Assembly (NCBI RefSeq): GCF_024171885.1
Contig: NZ_JAMTCP010000052.1
Location: forward strand, 1 to 42,838
Direction: 5' to 3'
Origin: Streptoalloteichus tenebrarius
GTDB taxonomy: Bacteria; Actinomycetota; Actinomycetes; Mycobacteriales; Pseudonocardiaceae
DNA: 42,838 nt
A program made the position numbers and the translations under genes. The notes below the pieces were generated by a model. That model ran no database searches. It worked only from the letters and a program-made list of their open reading frames with translations, and had not been told where the DNA came from. This document shows positions 7,668 to 19,300 of the stretch, in pieces (positions within the stretch are counted from its first letter, which is position 1; every line of letters starts with the position of its first letter).

Positions 7668-7714
7668 TAGTTGTGGAATACAACCAACATCCCTATAGTT
7701 GTGTGTAGCAACTA
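7668..7714 (+). promoter_or_regulatory. Promoter with two MarR-type operators upstream of marR-MFS operon
   Basis: A good promoter is visible: TTGTGG (7671-7676), 17 bp, TATAGT (7694-7699). Two 19-bp inverted repeats overlap it. TAGTTGTGGAATACAACCA (7668-7686) covers the -35, and TAGTTGTGTGTAGCAACTA (7696-7714) covers the -10 and predicted start. Their centres are 28 bp apart. The half-site is TAGTTGT / ACAACTA. The downstream gene is a MarR repressor, so autorepression of the regulator-exporter operon is the simplest reading. Confidence 0.8.
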
Positions 7715-7724
7715 AGGAGGTGTC

Positions 7725-8216
7725 ATGGGTCCGACGTCCGACGCGTGGGTCGACCTCGTCAGGGAACTGCGCGAGCTCGGCCAGTTGTCCCAGACCGCCA
7801 TGCACCGCACCTGGCGCAACGACCTCGGGTTGCATCCGGCCGCCGCCGGGCTGCTCGCGGAGCTGGCCCGCCGGGGCGAGTGCAGGATCACCGAACTCGC
7901 CCACCGGCGCATGGTCGACGTGTCGGTGATCAGCCGACAGGTCGCCCAGCTCGAACGGGTCCAGCTCGTCGAACGACGACCGGACCCCGGCGACCGCCGC
8001 GTCGCCCTCGTCCACGCGACCGAGCACGGCCTGACCACGTTGGCGCGCTGGCGGTGCGAACAGGTCGACGCCCTCCACCAGGCGCTCGGCGACTGGGACG
8101 AGGGAGCCGTGCGCGCCGCCTGCGCCACGCTCGGCGCCATCAACGACCAGCTTCGTCGGTCCCTGACCGGCGACCCCGAACCCGCCAACCCCGACATCCT
8201 GGAAGGAGCCCGATGA
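7725..8216 (+). CDS. MarR-family regulator of the adjacent MFS exporter
   Basis: This 163-residue protein is a MarR winged-helix regulator. Residues 50-110 hold the DNA-binding unit (CRITELAHRRMVDVSVISRQ) and a wing with RRPDPGDRRVALVHATE. The start ATG has a strong AAGGAGGT RBS. The stop overlaps the MFS start codon in ATGA (8213-8216), so translation is coupled. Two inverted-repeat operators straddle its promoter. The likely role is ligand-released repression of its own operon, a common pattern for drug-efflux loci. The inducer is not predictable. Confidence 0.92.
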   Translation: MGPTSDAWVDLVRELRELGQLSQTAMHRTWRNDLGLHPAAAGLLAELARRGECRITELAHRRMVDVSVISRQVAQLERVQLVERRPDPGDRRVALVHATEHGLTTLARWRCEQVDALHQALGDWDEGAVRAACATLGAINDQLRRSLTGDPEPANPDILEGAR

Positions 8217-10633
8217 GTAGCGCGTCCTCCGCTGTCCCGGCGCAGGCCACCCCGCGCGCCCAGGGCGTCGGCGGCGGTCACGAGCGGCCGATGGGCCACC
8301 GCGAGGTGCTGGAGGCCATGAGCGGCCTCCTGCTGGCCCTGCTGGTCGCCATCCTCAGCTCGACGATCGTCTCCAACGCCCTGCCCACGATCGTGGCCGA
8401 CCTGCACGGCACGCAGGGCCAGTACACCTGGGTCGTCACCGCGACCCTGCTCGCCTCCACCGCGACCACGCCGATCTGGGGCAAGCTCTCCGACCTGTTC
8501 AGCAAGAAGCTGCTGTACCAGGTGGCGATCGGCGTCTTCACCCTCGGCTCGGTGCTGTCCGGCTTCTCCCAGTCGATGGGCGCCCTGATCGGCTTCCGCA
8601 CCCTCCAGGGCGTGGGCATGGGCGGCCTCCAGGCCCTCGCCCAGGTGATCATCGCCGCCATGGTGAGCCCGCGCGAGCGGGGCAGGTACAACGGCTACAC
8701 CGGCGCCGTGATGGCCGTGGCCACCGTGGGCGGCCCGCTGGTCGGCGGTGTCATCGTGGACACCTCCTGGCTCGGCTGGCGCTGGTGCTTCTTCGTGGTC
8801 GTGCCGCTGGCCGTGCTGGCGCTGGCCGTGCTCAGCCGCACCCTGCACCTGCCGGTGGTGCGCAGGAAGGCGCGCATCGACTGGGCGGGGGCGACGCTGA
8901 TCACCGGCGGCGTGAGCCTGCTGCTGATCTGGGTCTCCTTCGCCGGCAAGGACTTCGCCTGGTGGTCGCTGTCCACGCTGGCCTACCTGGCGGGGGCGCT
9001 GGCCTGCGTCGTGCTCGCGCTGGTCGTGGAGTCCCGGGTGGCCGAGCCGGTCATCCCGCTGCACCTGTTCCGCAACCGGACGACCGTGCTCGCCGTGCTC
9101 GCCAGCGTGGCCGTCGGCACCGCGATGTTCGGCACCTCGGTGTTCCTCGGCCAGTACTTCCAGCTCTCCCGCGGCTACTCGCCGACGGAGGCCGGTCTGC
9201 TCTCGCTGCCGATGGTGGCCGGCCTGTTCGCCGCCTCGACCGTGTCCGGCCAGGTCATCTCCCGAACCGGGAAGTGGAAGGCGTTCCTGGTCGCGGGCTC
9301 GCTGCTGCTGGTCACCGGCCTCGGCCTGCTCGGCACCGTCGACCACGAGACCAGCCTGTGGGTCATCGGCTGCTTCCTCGTGCTGGTCGGCCTGGGCATC
9401 GGCATGACCATGCAGAACCTCGTGCTCGCGGTGCAGAACACCGTCGGCCCCAGGGAGCTGGGCGCGGCCAGCTCGGTCGTGACCTTCTTCCGCTCGCTCG
9501 GCGGCGCCGCCGGCGTGTCCGTGCTGGGCTCGGTGCTCGCCACCCGGGTGACCGAACTGGTCAACGAGGGGCTGTCGCGGCTGCCGCGCCGGCCCGGCGC
9601 GACCGGGGGCTCGGGCGGCCTGGCCATGGACATCGGCCACATGCCGGAGCCGGTGCGGGGGATCGTCCGCGCGGCGTACGGCGACGCGACCGGTCGGATC
9701 TTCCTCATCGCGGGGATCGTCGCGGTCGTGACCGTGGTGACGGTGGTCTTCATCAAGGAGGTGCCGCTGCGCACCTCGGCCGGCGGCGCGCCGCAGCCCG
9801 AGGCCGCTCCTCGGGTCGGGCAGCCCTCCGCGACCCCGTCTGTGCACAGCGTTATCCACAGGCCTGTGGATGAGTTCCAGGGGAATGTGGACAACTCAGC
9901 CCCGACTGTGGACAACTCGCTGCGTCGTGTGGGTGAACTGGGGGTAACTCCGGCGACCTCCCCGACACGGGCGAACGGGCACGCCGAGCGGGTCGACGAC
10001 TGGTACGCCCGACTGCACGCCCACCTCGCGGAGTTCACCTCGTCGCTGGCCCAGGCCGGCCGACAGCTCACCGACCAGGCCACCGCCCTGCGGGCCGAGC
10101 TGGACGCCGCCCCGCCCAGGGTCGCCCCGCCGGCGCCCGCGCCGGAGGTCGACCAGGAGGCGCGGGAGCGACTGCTGGCGGAGGCCCGGCACGAGGCCGA
10201 GCGCATCGTGGCCGCGGCGCGCGAGGAGTCCGAGCGGCTGCGCCGGGAGGCCGAACGCCAGGCGGAGGAACTGGTGGCGTCGGCCAGGGCCCGGGCCGCG
10301 CGGGTGGCCGCCTCGGCGGAGCCGACCGGGACCGGCGACACCGCCGACACGATCGCGTGGCCCGAGGCTCCGGTCACCGCGTCCGCGTCCCGGCCCGAGG
10401 CTCCGGCCGGCGCGCCCCTGCCCCAGGCCGGGCCCCAGACCGAGCCCGGGGTCGAGGCCAGGCCGGAGGGCGCCGGCGAGACCGGGAAGGCTCCCAGGCG
10501 GGCGCTGTTCGAGGTGCCCCGCGCCGCCACGCGTCGGGAGTCGTCCTTCGCCGGCGAGCTGCGCGCGTTGTTCGGCTACCCCGACGGCCCGATGAACGGT
10601 CAGCGCGGACCGCGCCACGCGGCCGGCAAGTAA
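8213..10633 (+). CDS. DHA2-type MFS multidrug exporter with long coiled-coil C-terminal extension
   Basis: The product is 806 residues; the family norm is about 480-550. Residues 30-520 are a 14-TM-type drug:H+ antiporter with motif A-like GKLSDLFSKK and motif C-like VGGPLVGG. After the last TM segment (ending KEVPLR, near 522) there is a Pro/Ala linker. It contains residues 547-568, which are encoded by DnaA-box-like repeats. A heptad-like Ala/Glu/Arg coiled coil follows (about 640-705, EARHEAERIVAAAREESERL), then a disordered Pro/Glu tail. No frame break is visible between the parts, although fusion of two ancestral ORFs is possible. Start ATG 8213 has GGAAGGAG and overlaps the MarR stop. 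It is probably an efflux pump controlled by that MarR; the tail's role is unknown. Confidence 0.88.
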   Translation: MSSASSAVPAQATPRAQGVGGGHERPMGHREVLEAMSGLLLALLVAILSSTIVSNALPTIVADLHGTQGQYTWVVTATLLASTATTPIWGKLSDLFSKKLLYQVAIGVFTLGSVLSGFSQSMGALIGFRTLQGVGMGGLQALAQVIIAAMVSPRERGRYNGYTGAVMAVATVGGPLVGGVIVDTSWLGWRWCFFVVVPLAVLALAVLSRTLHLPVVRRKARIDWAGATLITGGVSLLLIWVSFAGKDFAWWSLSTLAYLAGALACVVLALVVESRVAEPVIPLHLFRNRTTVLAVLASVAVGTAMFGTSVFLGQYFQLSRGYSPTEAGLLSLPMVAGLFAASTVSGQVISRTGKWKAFLVAGSLLLVTGLGLLGTVDHETSLWVIGCFLVLVGLGIGMTMQNLVLAVQNTVGPRELGAASSVVTFFRSLGGAAGVSVLGSVLATRVTELVNEGLSRLPRRPGATGGSGGLAMDIGHMPEPVRGIVRAAYGDATGRIFLIAGIVAVVTVVTVVFIKEVPLRTSAGGAPQPEAAPRVGQPSATPSVHSVIHRPVDEFQGNVDNSAPTVDNSLRRVGELGVTPATSPTRANGHAERVDDWYARLHAHLAEFTSSLAQAGRQLTDQATALRAELDAAPPRVAPPAPAPEVDQEARERLLAEARHEAERIVAAAREESERLRREAERQAEELVASARARAARVAASAEPTGTGDTADTIAWPEAPVTASASRPEAPAGAPLPQAGPQTEPGVEARPEGAGETGKAPRRALFEVPRAATRRESSFAGELRALFGYPDGPMNGQRGPRHAAGK
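9852..9915. repeat. Cluster of four DnaA-box-like 9-mers inside the MFS frame
   Basis: TTATCCACA (9852-9860) is followed by TGTGGATGA (9865-9873), TGTGGACAA (9886-9894) and TGTGGACAA (9907-9915). The last three are DnaA boxes (TCATCCACA, TTGTCCACA) on the opposite strand. The first two form an inverted pair around GGCC. TTGTCCACA and TTATCCACA are the consensus boxes of actinobacterial and enterobacterial oriC. The cluster falls in the weakly constrained linker of the exporter. Confidence 0.8.
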
Positions 10634-10657
10634 CACAGCAGGTCAGAACACCAGCGG

Positions 10658-10691
10658 CGCGCCCGCGGGAACGAGCGTTCCCGCGGGCGCG
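10658..10691 (+). terminator. Hairpin terminator after the MFS gene
   Basis: A perfect 16-bp stem (CGCGCCCGCGGGAACG with 10676-10691) with an AG loop lies 24 bp after the MFS stop. The rest of the gap to clpB holds the HAIR operator. Confidence 0.75.
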
Positions 10692-10818
10692 TTCGCATGT
10701 CCGCCCAGGCCCGCTGCCAGAGGCCCGTCGGGGAGGGACCCGCGCCTGCCGTGTCGGAGGGAGGTGGCCGGCGTCGCGCCGAGGAGACTGCGGCGGGAAG
10801 AACGACGAGAAAGAATGG

Positions 10819-10839
10819 GTTGAGTGGAACTGACTCAAC
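10819..10839 (+). promoter_or_regulatory. HAIR (HspR-associated inverted repeat) operator of clpB
   Basis: GTTGAGT-N7-ACTCAAC is a perfect 7-7-7 inverted repeat. It matches the published HAIR consensus CTTGAGT-N7-ACTCAAG except for the outermost base pair. It lies 87 bp before the clpB start. HspR represses dnaK and clpB operons in actinomycetes, so heat-inducible derepression is expected. The hspR gene is not in this window. Confidence 0.88.
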
Positions 10840-10926
10840 TTTTCTGACGTTGTCCTGGATGAGCGGTCGCCGCCCGCCCCTGGGCGGGTGCGACCGGCCC
10901 GAGTGGACGTGCCGATGAGGTGAGGG

Positions 10927-13533
<2,607 letters not shown>

Positions 13534-13540
13534 CCGGTTT

Positions 13541-13576
13541 CCGGCGGTGCTCCCTGGTGACGGGGAGCACCGCCGG
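13541..13576 (+). terminator. Hairpin terminator after clpB
   Basis: A perfect 14-bp stem (CCGGCGGTGCTCCC with 13563-13576) and 8-nt loop begin 8 bp after the clpB stop. Confidence 0.8.
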
Positions 13577-13659
13577 CCCGCCGTCGGGGTGACGCGGGAG
13601 GTAACGAACCGCTTTCAGTTCGCGACAACTTTCCGAAGCGTGACGGCGTCATCCCCAAT

Positions 13660-15624
13660 GTGCGACGCGCTCACTCGCTAGAACGTCACTCGATCGATGC
13701 CGAGCGCCGGTGTCGACTGCGCAGACGGCTCGCGCTGCTCGCACGCGTGGGGGGCGTCTCCGCGTTCGTGCTGGTCGGAGCGCTCGTCGTCGGCTACCGG
13801 CTCGCCTACGTGATGTGGGACGTGCCGGAGCCGGCCGAGATCGCGGCGAGCCAGAACCAGACCGTCACGCTGTACTACGCCGACGGCCGGACGGAGCTGG
13901 CGCGCATCCACCCGGACGGAGGAGCGCGCACCCTCGTCCGGTTCGAGGACATCCCGAAGTCCGTGCAGGACGCGGTGCTCTCGGCGGAGAACGCGACGTT
14001 CTGGACCGACGACGGCTTCTCGGTGCGCGGCATGATCGGCGCGATCTACAACAACCTGCGCGGCAGGGACGGCGGCGGCTCCACGATCACGCAGCAGTAC
14101 GTCAAGAAGGCCACCGGCAAGGAGGAGCACAGCCTGACCAGGAAGGTCAGGGAGCTGGTGCTGGCCAAGAAGCTCACCGACACCCACTCCAAGCAGGAGA
14201 TCCTCACCGCGTACCTCAACACCATCTACTTCGGGCGCGGGGCCAACGGCGTCCAGGCCGCGGCCAGGGCCTACTTCGGCAAGGACGTCCGGGACCTCGA
14301 CGTGAGCGAGGCCGCCGTGCTCGCCGGCGTGATCCAGCGGCCGACCTACTGGGACCCGGCCGTGGACCGGGAGAACTCCGAGGCGCGCTGGAACTACGTG
14401 ATGGACCGGATGGTGGAGAACGGGTTCCTCGACCGGAAGGAGCGGGAGCGGGCGAAGTTCCCCGCCGTCGTGCCCCGCGCGTCCGAGCCGGGGGCGCGCG
14501 CCCACATCAAGGCGCAGGTCCTCGCCGAGCTGGAGGAACGCGCGGGCATCGGGCTGGACGAGGCCCAACAGCACGGCTACCGCGTGGTGACCACCCTCGA
14601 CAGGGACGCGCAGTCGCGGGCCGAGACCGCCGTCCGCGAGGTCATGACCGGCCAGCCGGACTCGCTGCGCGCCGCCCTCGTGTCGATCGACCCGCGCACG
14701 GGCGGCGTGGCCGCGTACTTCGGCGGCGACAACGGCAACGGCCTGGACTACGCGCAGAGCCTCCAGGAGCCCGGCACCGCGTTCACCCCGTTCACGGCCG
14801 TGGCCTTCCACCAGCGGGGCCTGAGCCCGGCGCGCGCGGTCGGACCAGGGGTGAGCGAGGGCGACATCGCGGCGCTCACCAAGTGGATCGGCCCGGGACA
14901 CGTGGCCGACGCCGCGTACGCCGCCGGCATCCCGCGCGAGGTGCGCGGCCGCGCCACGATCACCTCGCCCGACGAACAACTCGGGGTGGGCGGCGGGCGC
15001 ACGGCCGTCCGCCCGTTCGACCTCGCCGCCGCCTACGCCACCCTGACCGACGGCCAACGCTCCCAGCCGCACTTCGTCGACCGGGTCCTGACCGCGGCCG
15101 GCGAGGTCCGGCACCAGTTCTCGGGCACGAGGACCCCCGCGTTCCACGCCGACGCGCAGGCCAGCGCCGACACGGCGAGGGAGATCACGTCCCTTCTGGA
15201 GACCAACCAGGCGCAGGTGAACCTCCCCGCGCCCGCCAACAACCCGGTCGCCGTCCAGCCGGGCGTGCTCCGGTACGGCTCGCGGGGTCAGGTCGCCAAG
15301 GCGTGGACGGCCGGCTACACCCCGCAGCTCGCCACGGCGGTCTGGGTCGGGTCCGACCGGTTCCAACCGATCAAGGGCAGGTACCAGGAGCGCGCCGGCG
15401 GGGAGCACGACATCGACGGGAAACGGGAACCGGCGGCGATCTGGAGCGCGGTGATGGGCGCGTACCACGAGAACCGCGCTCCGCAGCCGTTCCCCACACC
15501 CAACCCCCAGGCCAGGCCGATCCCGCCCACGACCACCTCCGCCCAGGGCGCCCCCGCCGGCAGCCAGAAACAGCAACAAAAAGCGCAGCAGCCACCGAAA
15601 CACACCGAGACGACCGAGAAGTAG
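13660..15624 (+). CDS. Class A PBP-like membrane glycosyltransferase with degenerate transpeptidase domain
   Basis: The product is 654 residues: a basic cytoplasmic N-terminus, one TM segment (about 27-48), a GT51 peptidoglycan glycosyltransferase domain (about 75-245), a transpeptidase-fold domain (about 340-615) and a Pro/Gln-rich tail. The GT51 residues look intact: E110 in SAENATFW, GGSTITQQ, and E180 in KQEILTAYLN. In the transpeptidase fold all three catalytic motifs are lost. SxxK reads T373-A-F-T376, the SxN region appears deleted, and KTG reads R538-Y-G. The fold is still recognisable from SIDPRTGGVAAYFGG, AAAYATLTDG and TAGYTPQLATAVWVG. It probably polymerises glycan but cannot crosslink or be acylated by beta-lactams. 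The start is GTG with a weak RBS. Confidence 0.88.
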   Translation: MRRAHSLERHSIDAERRCRLRRRLALLARVGGVSAFVLVGALVVGYRLAYVMWDVPEPAEIAASQNQTVTLYYADGRTELARIHPDGGARTLVRFEDIPKSVQDAVLSAENATFWTDDGFSVRGMIGAIYNNLRGRDGGGSTITQQYVKKATGKEEHSLTRKVRELVLAKKLTDTHSKQEILTAYLNTIYFGRGANGVQAAARAYFGKDVRDLDVSEAAVLAGVIQRPTYWDPAVDRENSEARWNYVMDRMVENGFLDRKERERAKFPAVVPRASEPGARAHIKAQVLAELEERAGIGLDEAQQHGYRVVTTLDRDAQSRAETAVREVMTGQPDSLRAALVSIDPRTGGVAAYFGGDNGNGLDYAQSLQEPGTAFTPFTAVAFHQRGLSPARAVGPGVSEGDIAALTKWIGPGHVADAAYAAGIPREVRGRATITSPDEQLGVGGGRTAVRPFDLAAAYATLTDGQRSQPHFVDRVLTAAGEVRHQFSGTRTPAFHADAQASADTAREITSLLETNQAQVNLPAPANNPVAVQPGVLRYGSRGQVAKAWTAGYTPQLATAVWVGSDRFQPIKGRYQERAGGEHDIDGKREPAAIWSAVMGAYHENRAPQPFPTPNPQARPIPPTTTSAQGAPAGSQKQQQKAQQPPKHTETTEK

Positions 15625-16392
15625 GAGCGGAAGAGGGACAGTGCGATGACTCCCCGCGGAAACAGCGGAGCAGCCTCCCTCTCGAATGCGGGACGAAAAG
15701 CCGGGTTGGACAAAACTCTGATTGTTCATGAAGCGATACCGACAGGGACCCCGATCGGCCGAGACACCGGGCTTTCGGCGGGCAGCACCCGGGAAGACGC
15801 TGAAGCCACAGCCGAGCTGAGCATTCTGGCCAGGGTTCCTGGCGCATCTGGGGCGTTGCGTCTCCGCTGGTGCGACACCTCGCACGACCAGCGCCCCCGC
15901 GATCGGACACAGGGACCGTGTTTCAGGTATACGATCGACGACACGAACAACCGCGCCACCAGAAGCCCAAAGCGCCGCGAAGCGCCTCGCGCGCGACTAC
16001 AGGCTATAGTATGGGGGAACCCCCATTCTTATCATTACACGTGGCACTGACATTTTTGCCGGGGCGGGTGGGGGTGAGCCGGAAAGTGGACACGATCTGG
16101 TGGTTGGCGGGCGTCCCTCTTGCCAGAGGCCGGGATCTTCTGACACTCCCGCACGGGACCTGATTGGCGAGGGCAGGCAAGCGAAACCGGCGGCGTCCGC
16201 CCTGGGCGCGGGGGAGCCGTTCGGGTCGCACGACGGCGGGCAGTGAGCAGGTGGCGGCCCGCGCCGGAGTCCGAGGCGCGCCGCGCGAGGGCGGCGCGAC
16301 GACGTGGTACCCGGCCGCGAAGCGGCGTACCGTCACTCGGGTGGGTGGCCTTGTGTCCCAGGCCACACCTGACCATGGTCCTAGGTATGCCG
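15625..16392. other. Long intergenic region with relatively A+T-rich patches and element copy C
   Basis: No supported gene lies in this 768-bp gap. An open frame at 15646-16050 has a plausible upstream purine stretch, but its translation has no recognisable domain and actinomycete-like codon bias is poor. The region is lower in G+C than its flanks and contains element copy C on the minus strand (16013-16052). The right part leads to the mannosidase gene. Confidence 0.5.
16013..16052 (-). repeat. Dispersed palindromic element, copy C
   Basis: Read on the minus strand, TGTCAG is followed by exactly 22 nt (including GTGTAATG) and then by GGGGGTTCCCCC and ATACTATAG. The spacing is identical to copies A and B although the spacer sequence has diverged. 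In-frame stops rule out that it encodes the peptide that copies A and B could encode, so the conservation is at DNA or RNA level. Confidence 0.7.
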
Positions 16393-19300
16393 ATGCGCCT
16401 GCTCGCCGTCGAGCCGACCGAACTCTTCATCGGTCCGGAATCCGCTCCCCTCCAGGTGGTGCGGGTGGTGGTCGACGGCGTCGAGGGGGTCGCCGGCCAG
16501 GCCGGACCGGTCTGCGTGCACGTGACCGGGCGCGGGCTCGACACCCCGGCCCCGGTGACCGTGCGCGCGGGCGGCCGCACCACCGTGGAGGTCGGCGTCG
16601 CCACCGGGTCCCACCGGCCGGGGAGCACCGTGCCCGCACGGGTCGTGGCGCGCGCCGGCGACGAGGAGGACAGCCTCGACTGCGACCTGGTCGTCGCGGA
16701 GCCGGGGTGGACCATGCACATGGTCAGCCACTTCCACTACGACCCGGTGTGGTGGAACACCCAGGGCGCCTACACCAGCGACTGGGACCGGCTCGACTTC
16801 CCCGCCTCGGGGAGGGCGCGCCACCAGATGGCCGGGTTCGACCTGGTCCGCGCGCACCTCGACCTGGCGCTGCGCGAGCCGGAGTACCGGTTCGTGCTGG
16901 CCGAGGTCGACTACCTCAAGCCCTACTGGGACACCCACCCCGCCGACCGCGCCGTGCTGCGCCGGCTGCTGGCCGAGGGCCGCCTGGAGATCATGGGCGG
17001 CACCTACAACGAGCCGAACACCAACCTGACCAGCCCGGAGAGCACGATCCGCAACTTCGCGCACGGCACGGGCTTCCACCGGCACGTCCTCGGCGCGGAC
17101 CCGGAGACCGCGTGGCAGCTCGACGTGTTCGGCCACGACCCGGCGTTCCCCGGCATGGCCGCCGACGCCGGGTTGTCGAACAGCTCGTGGGCCCGCGGCC
17201 CCTTCCATCAGTGGGGGCCGATGGAGCTGCGGGACGGGGTGAAGGGTGACCCCACGCGGATGCAGTTCCGCAGCGAGTTCGAGTGGCTGTCCCCGTCCGG
17301 CCGGGGCGTGCTCACGCACTACATGGCCGACCACTACTCCGCCGGGTACTGGATGGACTCCTCGCCCACGCTCGAAGCCGCGGAGGAGGCCACCTACGAG
17401 CTGTTCAAGGGCCTGCGGAAGGTGGCGACCACCCGGCACGTGCTGCTGCCGGTGGGCACCGACTACAGCCCGCCCAACAAGTGGGTCACGCGGATTCACC
17501 GGGACTGGAACTCCCGCTACACCTGGCCCCGGTTCGTCTGCTCGCTGCCCAGGGACTTCTTCGCGGCCGTGCGGGCGGAGCTGGCCGAACGCGGGGTCGC
17601 TCCGGCGCCGCAGACCAGGGACATGAACCCGATCTACACGGGCAAGGACGTCTCCTACATCGACACCAAGCAGGCGCAACGCGCGACCGAGGACGCGTTG
17701 CTCCAGGCGGAACGGTTCGCGGTGTTCGCGGCGCTGCTGACCGGCGCCCGCTACCCGGACGCCGCGTTCGCCAAGGCGTGGGCGCAGTTGGTGTACGGAG
17801 CGCACCACGACGGCATCACCGGCTCGGAGAGCGACCAGGTCTACATCGACCTGGTGACGGGCTGGCGCGAGGCGCGGGACCTCGCCGTCGGGGCCAGGGA
17901 CGCCGCACTCGCAAGACTGTCGTCCATTGTGGACACTGGGCCACGGGCGGGGACGCCCGTCGTGGTGTGGAACCCCCTCACCCGGGACCGGGCGGACCTG
18001 GTGACGGTCCGCCTCGGCGGCCGTCCGCCGGGCGGAGTCATGGTGGTGGACGGCGTCGGCCGCGAGCTTCCCTGCCTGGTCGAGCACGACGGCGCGTCGG
18101 TGACGTTCCTCGCCGAGGACGTCCCCTCGCTGGGGTGGCGGACCTTCCGCGTTCTTCCGTCCACTTCGGACCACCAGGGCTGGTCGGAGGTCGAGGGGAC
18201 GGAGATCCGCAACGAGCACTACCGCCTCACGGTCGACCCCGCGAGGGGTGGCGGCGTGTGCAGCCTGGTCGAGCTGGCGACGGGGCGGGAGCTGATCGCG
18301 ACCGGGCGGCTGGGCAACGAGCTCGCGGTCTACCAGGAGTACCCGGCGCACCCCCGGTTCGGCGAGGGGCCGTGGCACCTGCTGCCGAGGGGGCCGGTCA
18401 CGACGTCGGGTTCCCGGCCCGCCAGCTCCGTCCGGGCGCTGCGGTGCGCGGTGGGCGAGCGCGTCGAGGTGCGTGGCGAGGTCGGGCCGGTGCGCTTCAC
18501 GCAGCGGATCACCCTGTGGCGGGGCGTCCGCCGCGTCGAGTGCTCGACCGTGGTGGAGGAGTTCACCGGCTCCGACGAGCTGCTGCGGGTCCGGTGGCCG
18601 TGCCCGGTGCCGGGCGGGTCGCCGGTGAGCGAGGTGGGAGACGCGGTGATCGGTCGCGGTGTCGGTTTCCCGGACGTCGACACCGCGACCCACCCCTGGA
18701 CGCTGGACAACCCCGCGTACACCTGGTTCGGGCTCGGCTCCACGGCGCGGGTCAGGGTCAACGGCGCGGTCCGGTCGCTCGGGGTCGCCGAGGTCGTGGT
18801 GCCGCACCGGGACGAGGCCGCGCCCCTGGCGCGCGACCTGGTGTGCGCGCTGGCCCGGTCCGGCGTCACCGCCACGACGGGGGAGGCGGGTGGCTCCCGG
18901 TACGGGAACCTGGACGTGGACTCGAACCTGCCCGACTTCCGGATCGCGCTCGGCGGACCGGCCCGCAACGCCTTCACCGCCGAGGTGATCGGCCGCGCCG
19001 GCCTCGCCTGGCACGCCGAGCTGGACCGTCAGCTCGCCGAGACCGGGCGGGCGGTGCTGTGGGTGCCGGCGGAGCACGCGTTGTGCGCGGTGTGGGCGCC
19101 CGGAGCCGACCTGACCGACGCCAGGGCCCTGCCCGTGCTGGTCGTGGCCGCGCGGGACGAGGCCGACCTGCCCGCCGTGGTCGCCGACCTCGCCGCCGAC
19201 CTCGACGACCACGAGATCGTCGTGGAGCAGCGGGGGCCGGTGGAGGAACACGGGATGGAGGAGCGCACGGTCGCCCTCCTCAACCGGGGGATGCCGGGTT

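Noticed and set aside
7712-9859. 715-codon minus-strand frame opposite the MarR-MFS genes
   Set aside because: His/Gln/Arg/Asp-rich translation without domains, antisense to recognised genes; a composition shadow.
9852-9915. Chromosomal replication origin
   Set aside because: Four boxes only, inside a coding frame, with no dnaA, dnaN, gyrB or A+T-rich unwinding region nearby. A DnaA-binding cluster is the most that can be claimed.
15646-16050. 134-codon plus-strand frame after the PBP-like gene
   Set aside because: There is a purine stretch upstream, but codon use is unlike neighbours, no domain is seen and element C lies inside it. Left as uncertain rather than called.
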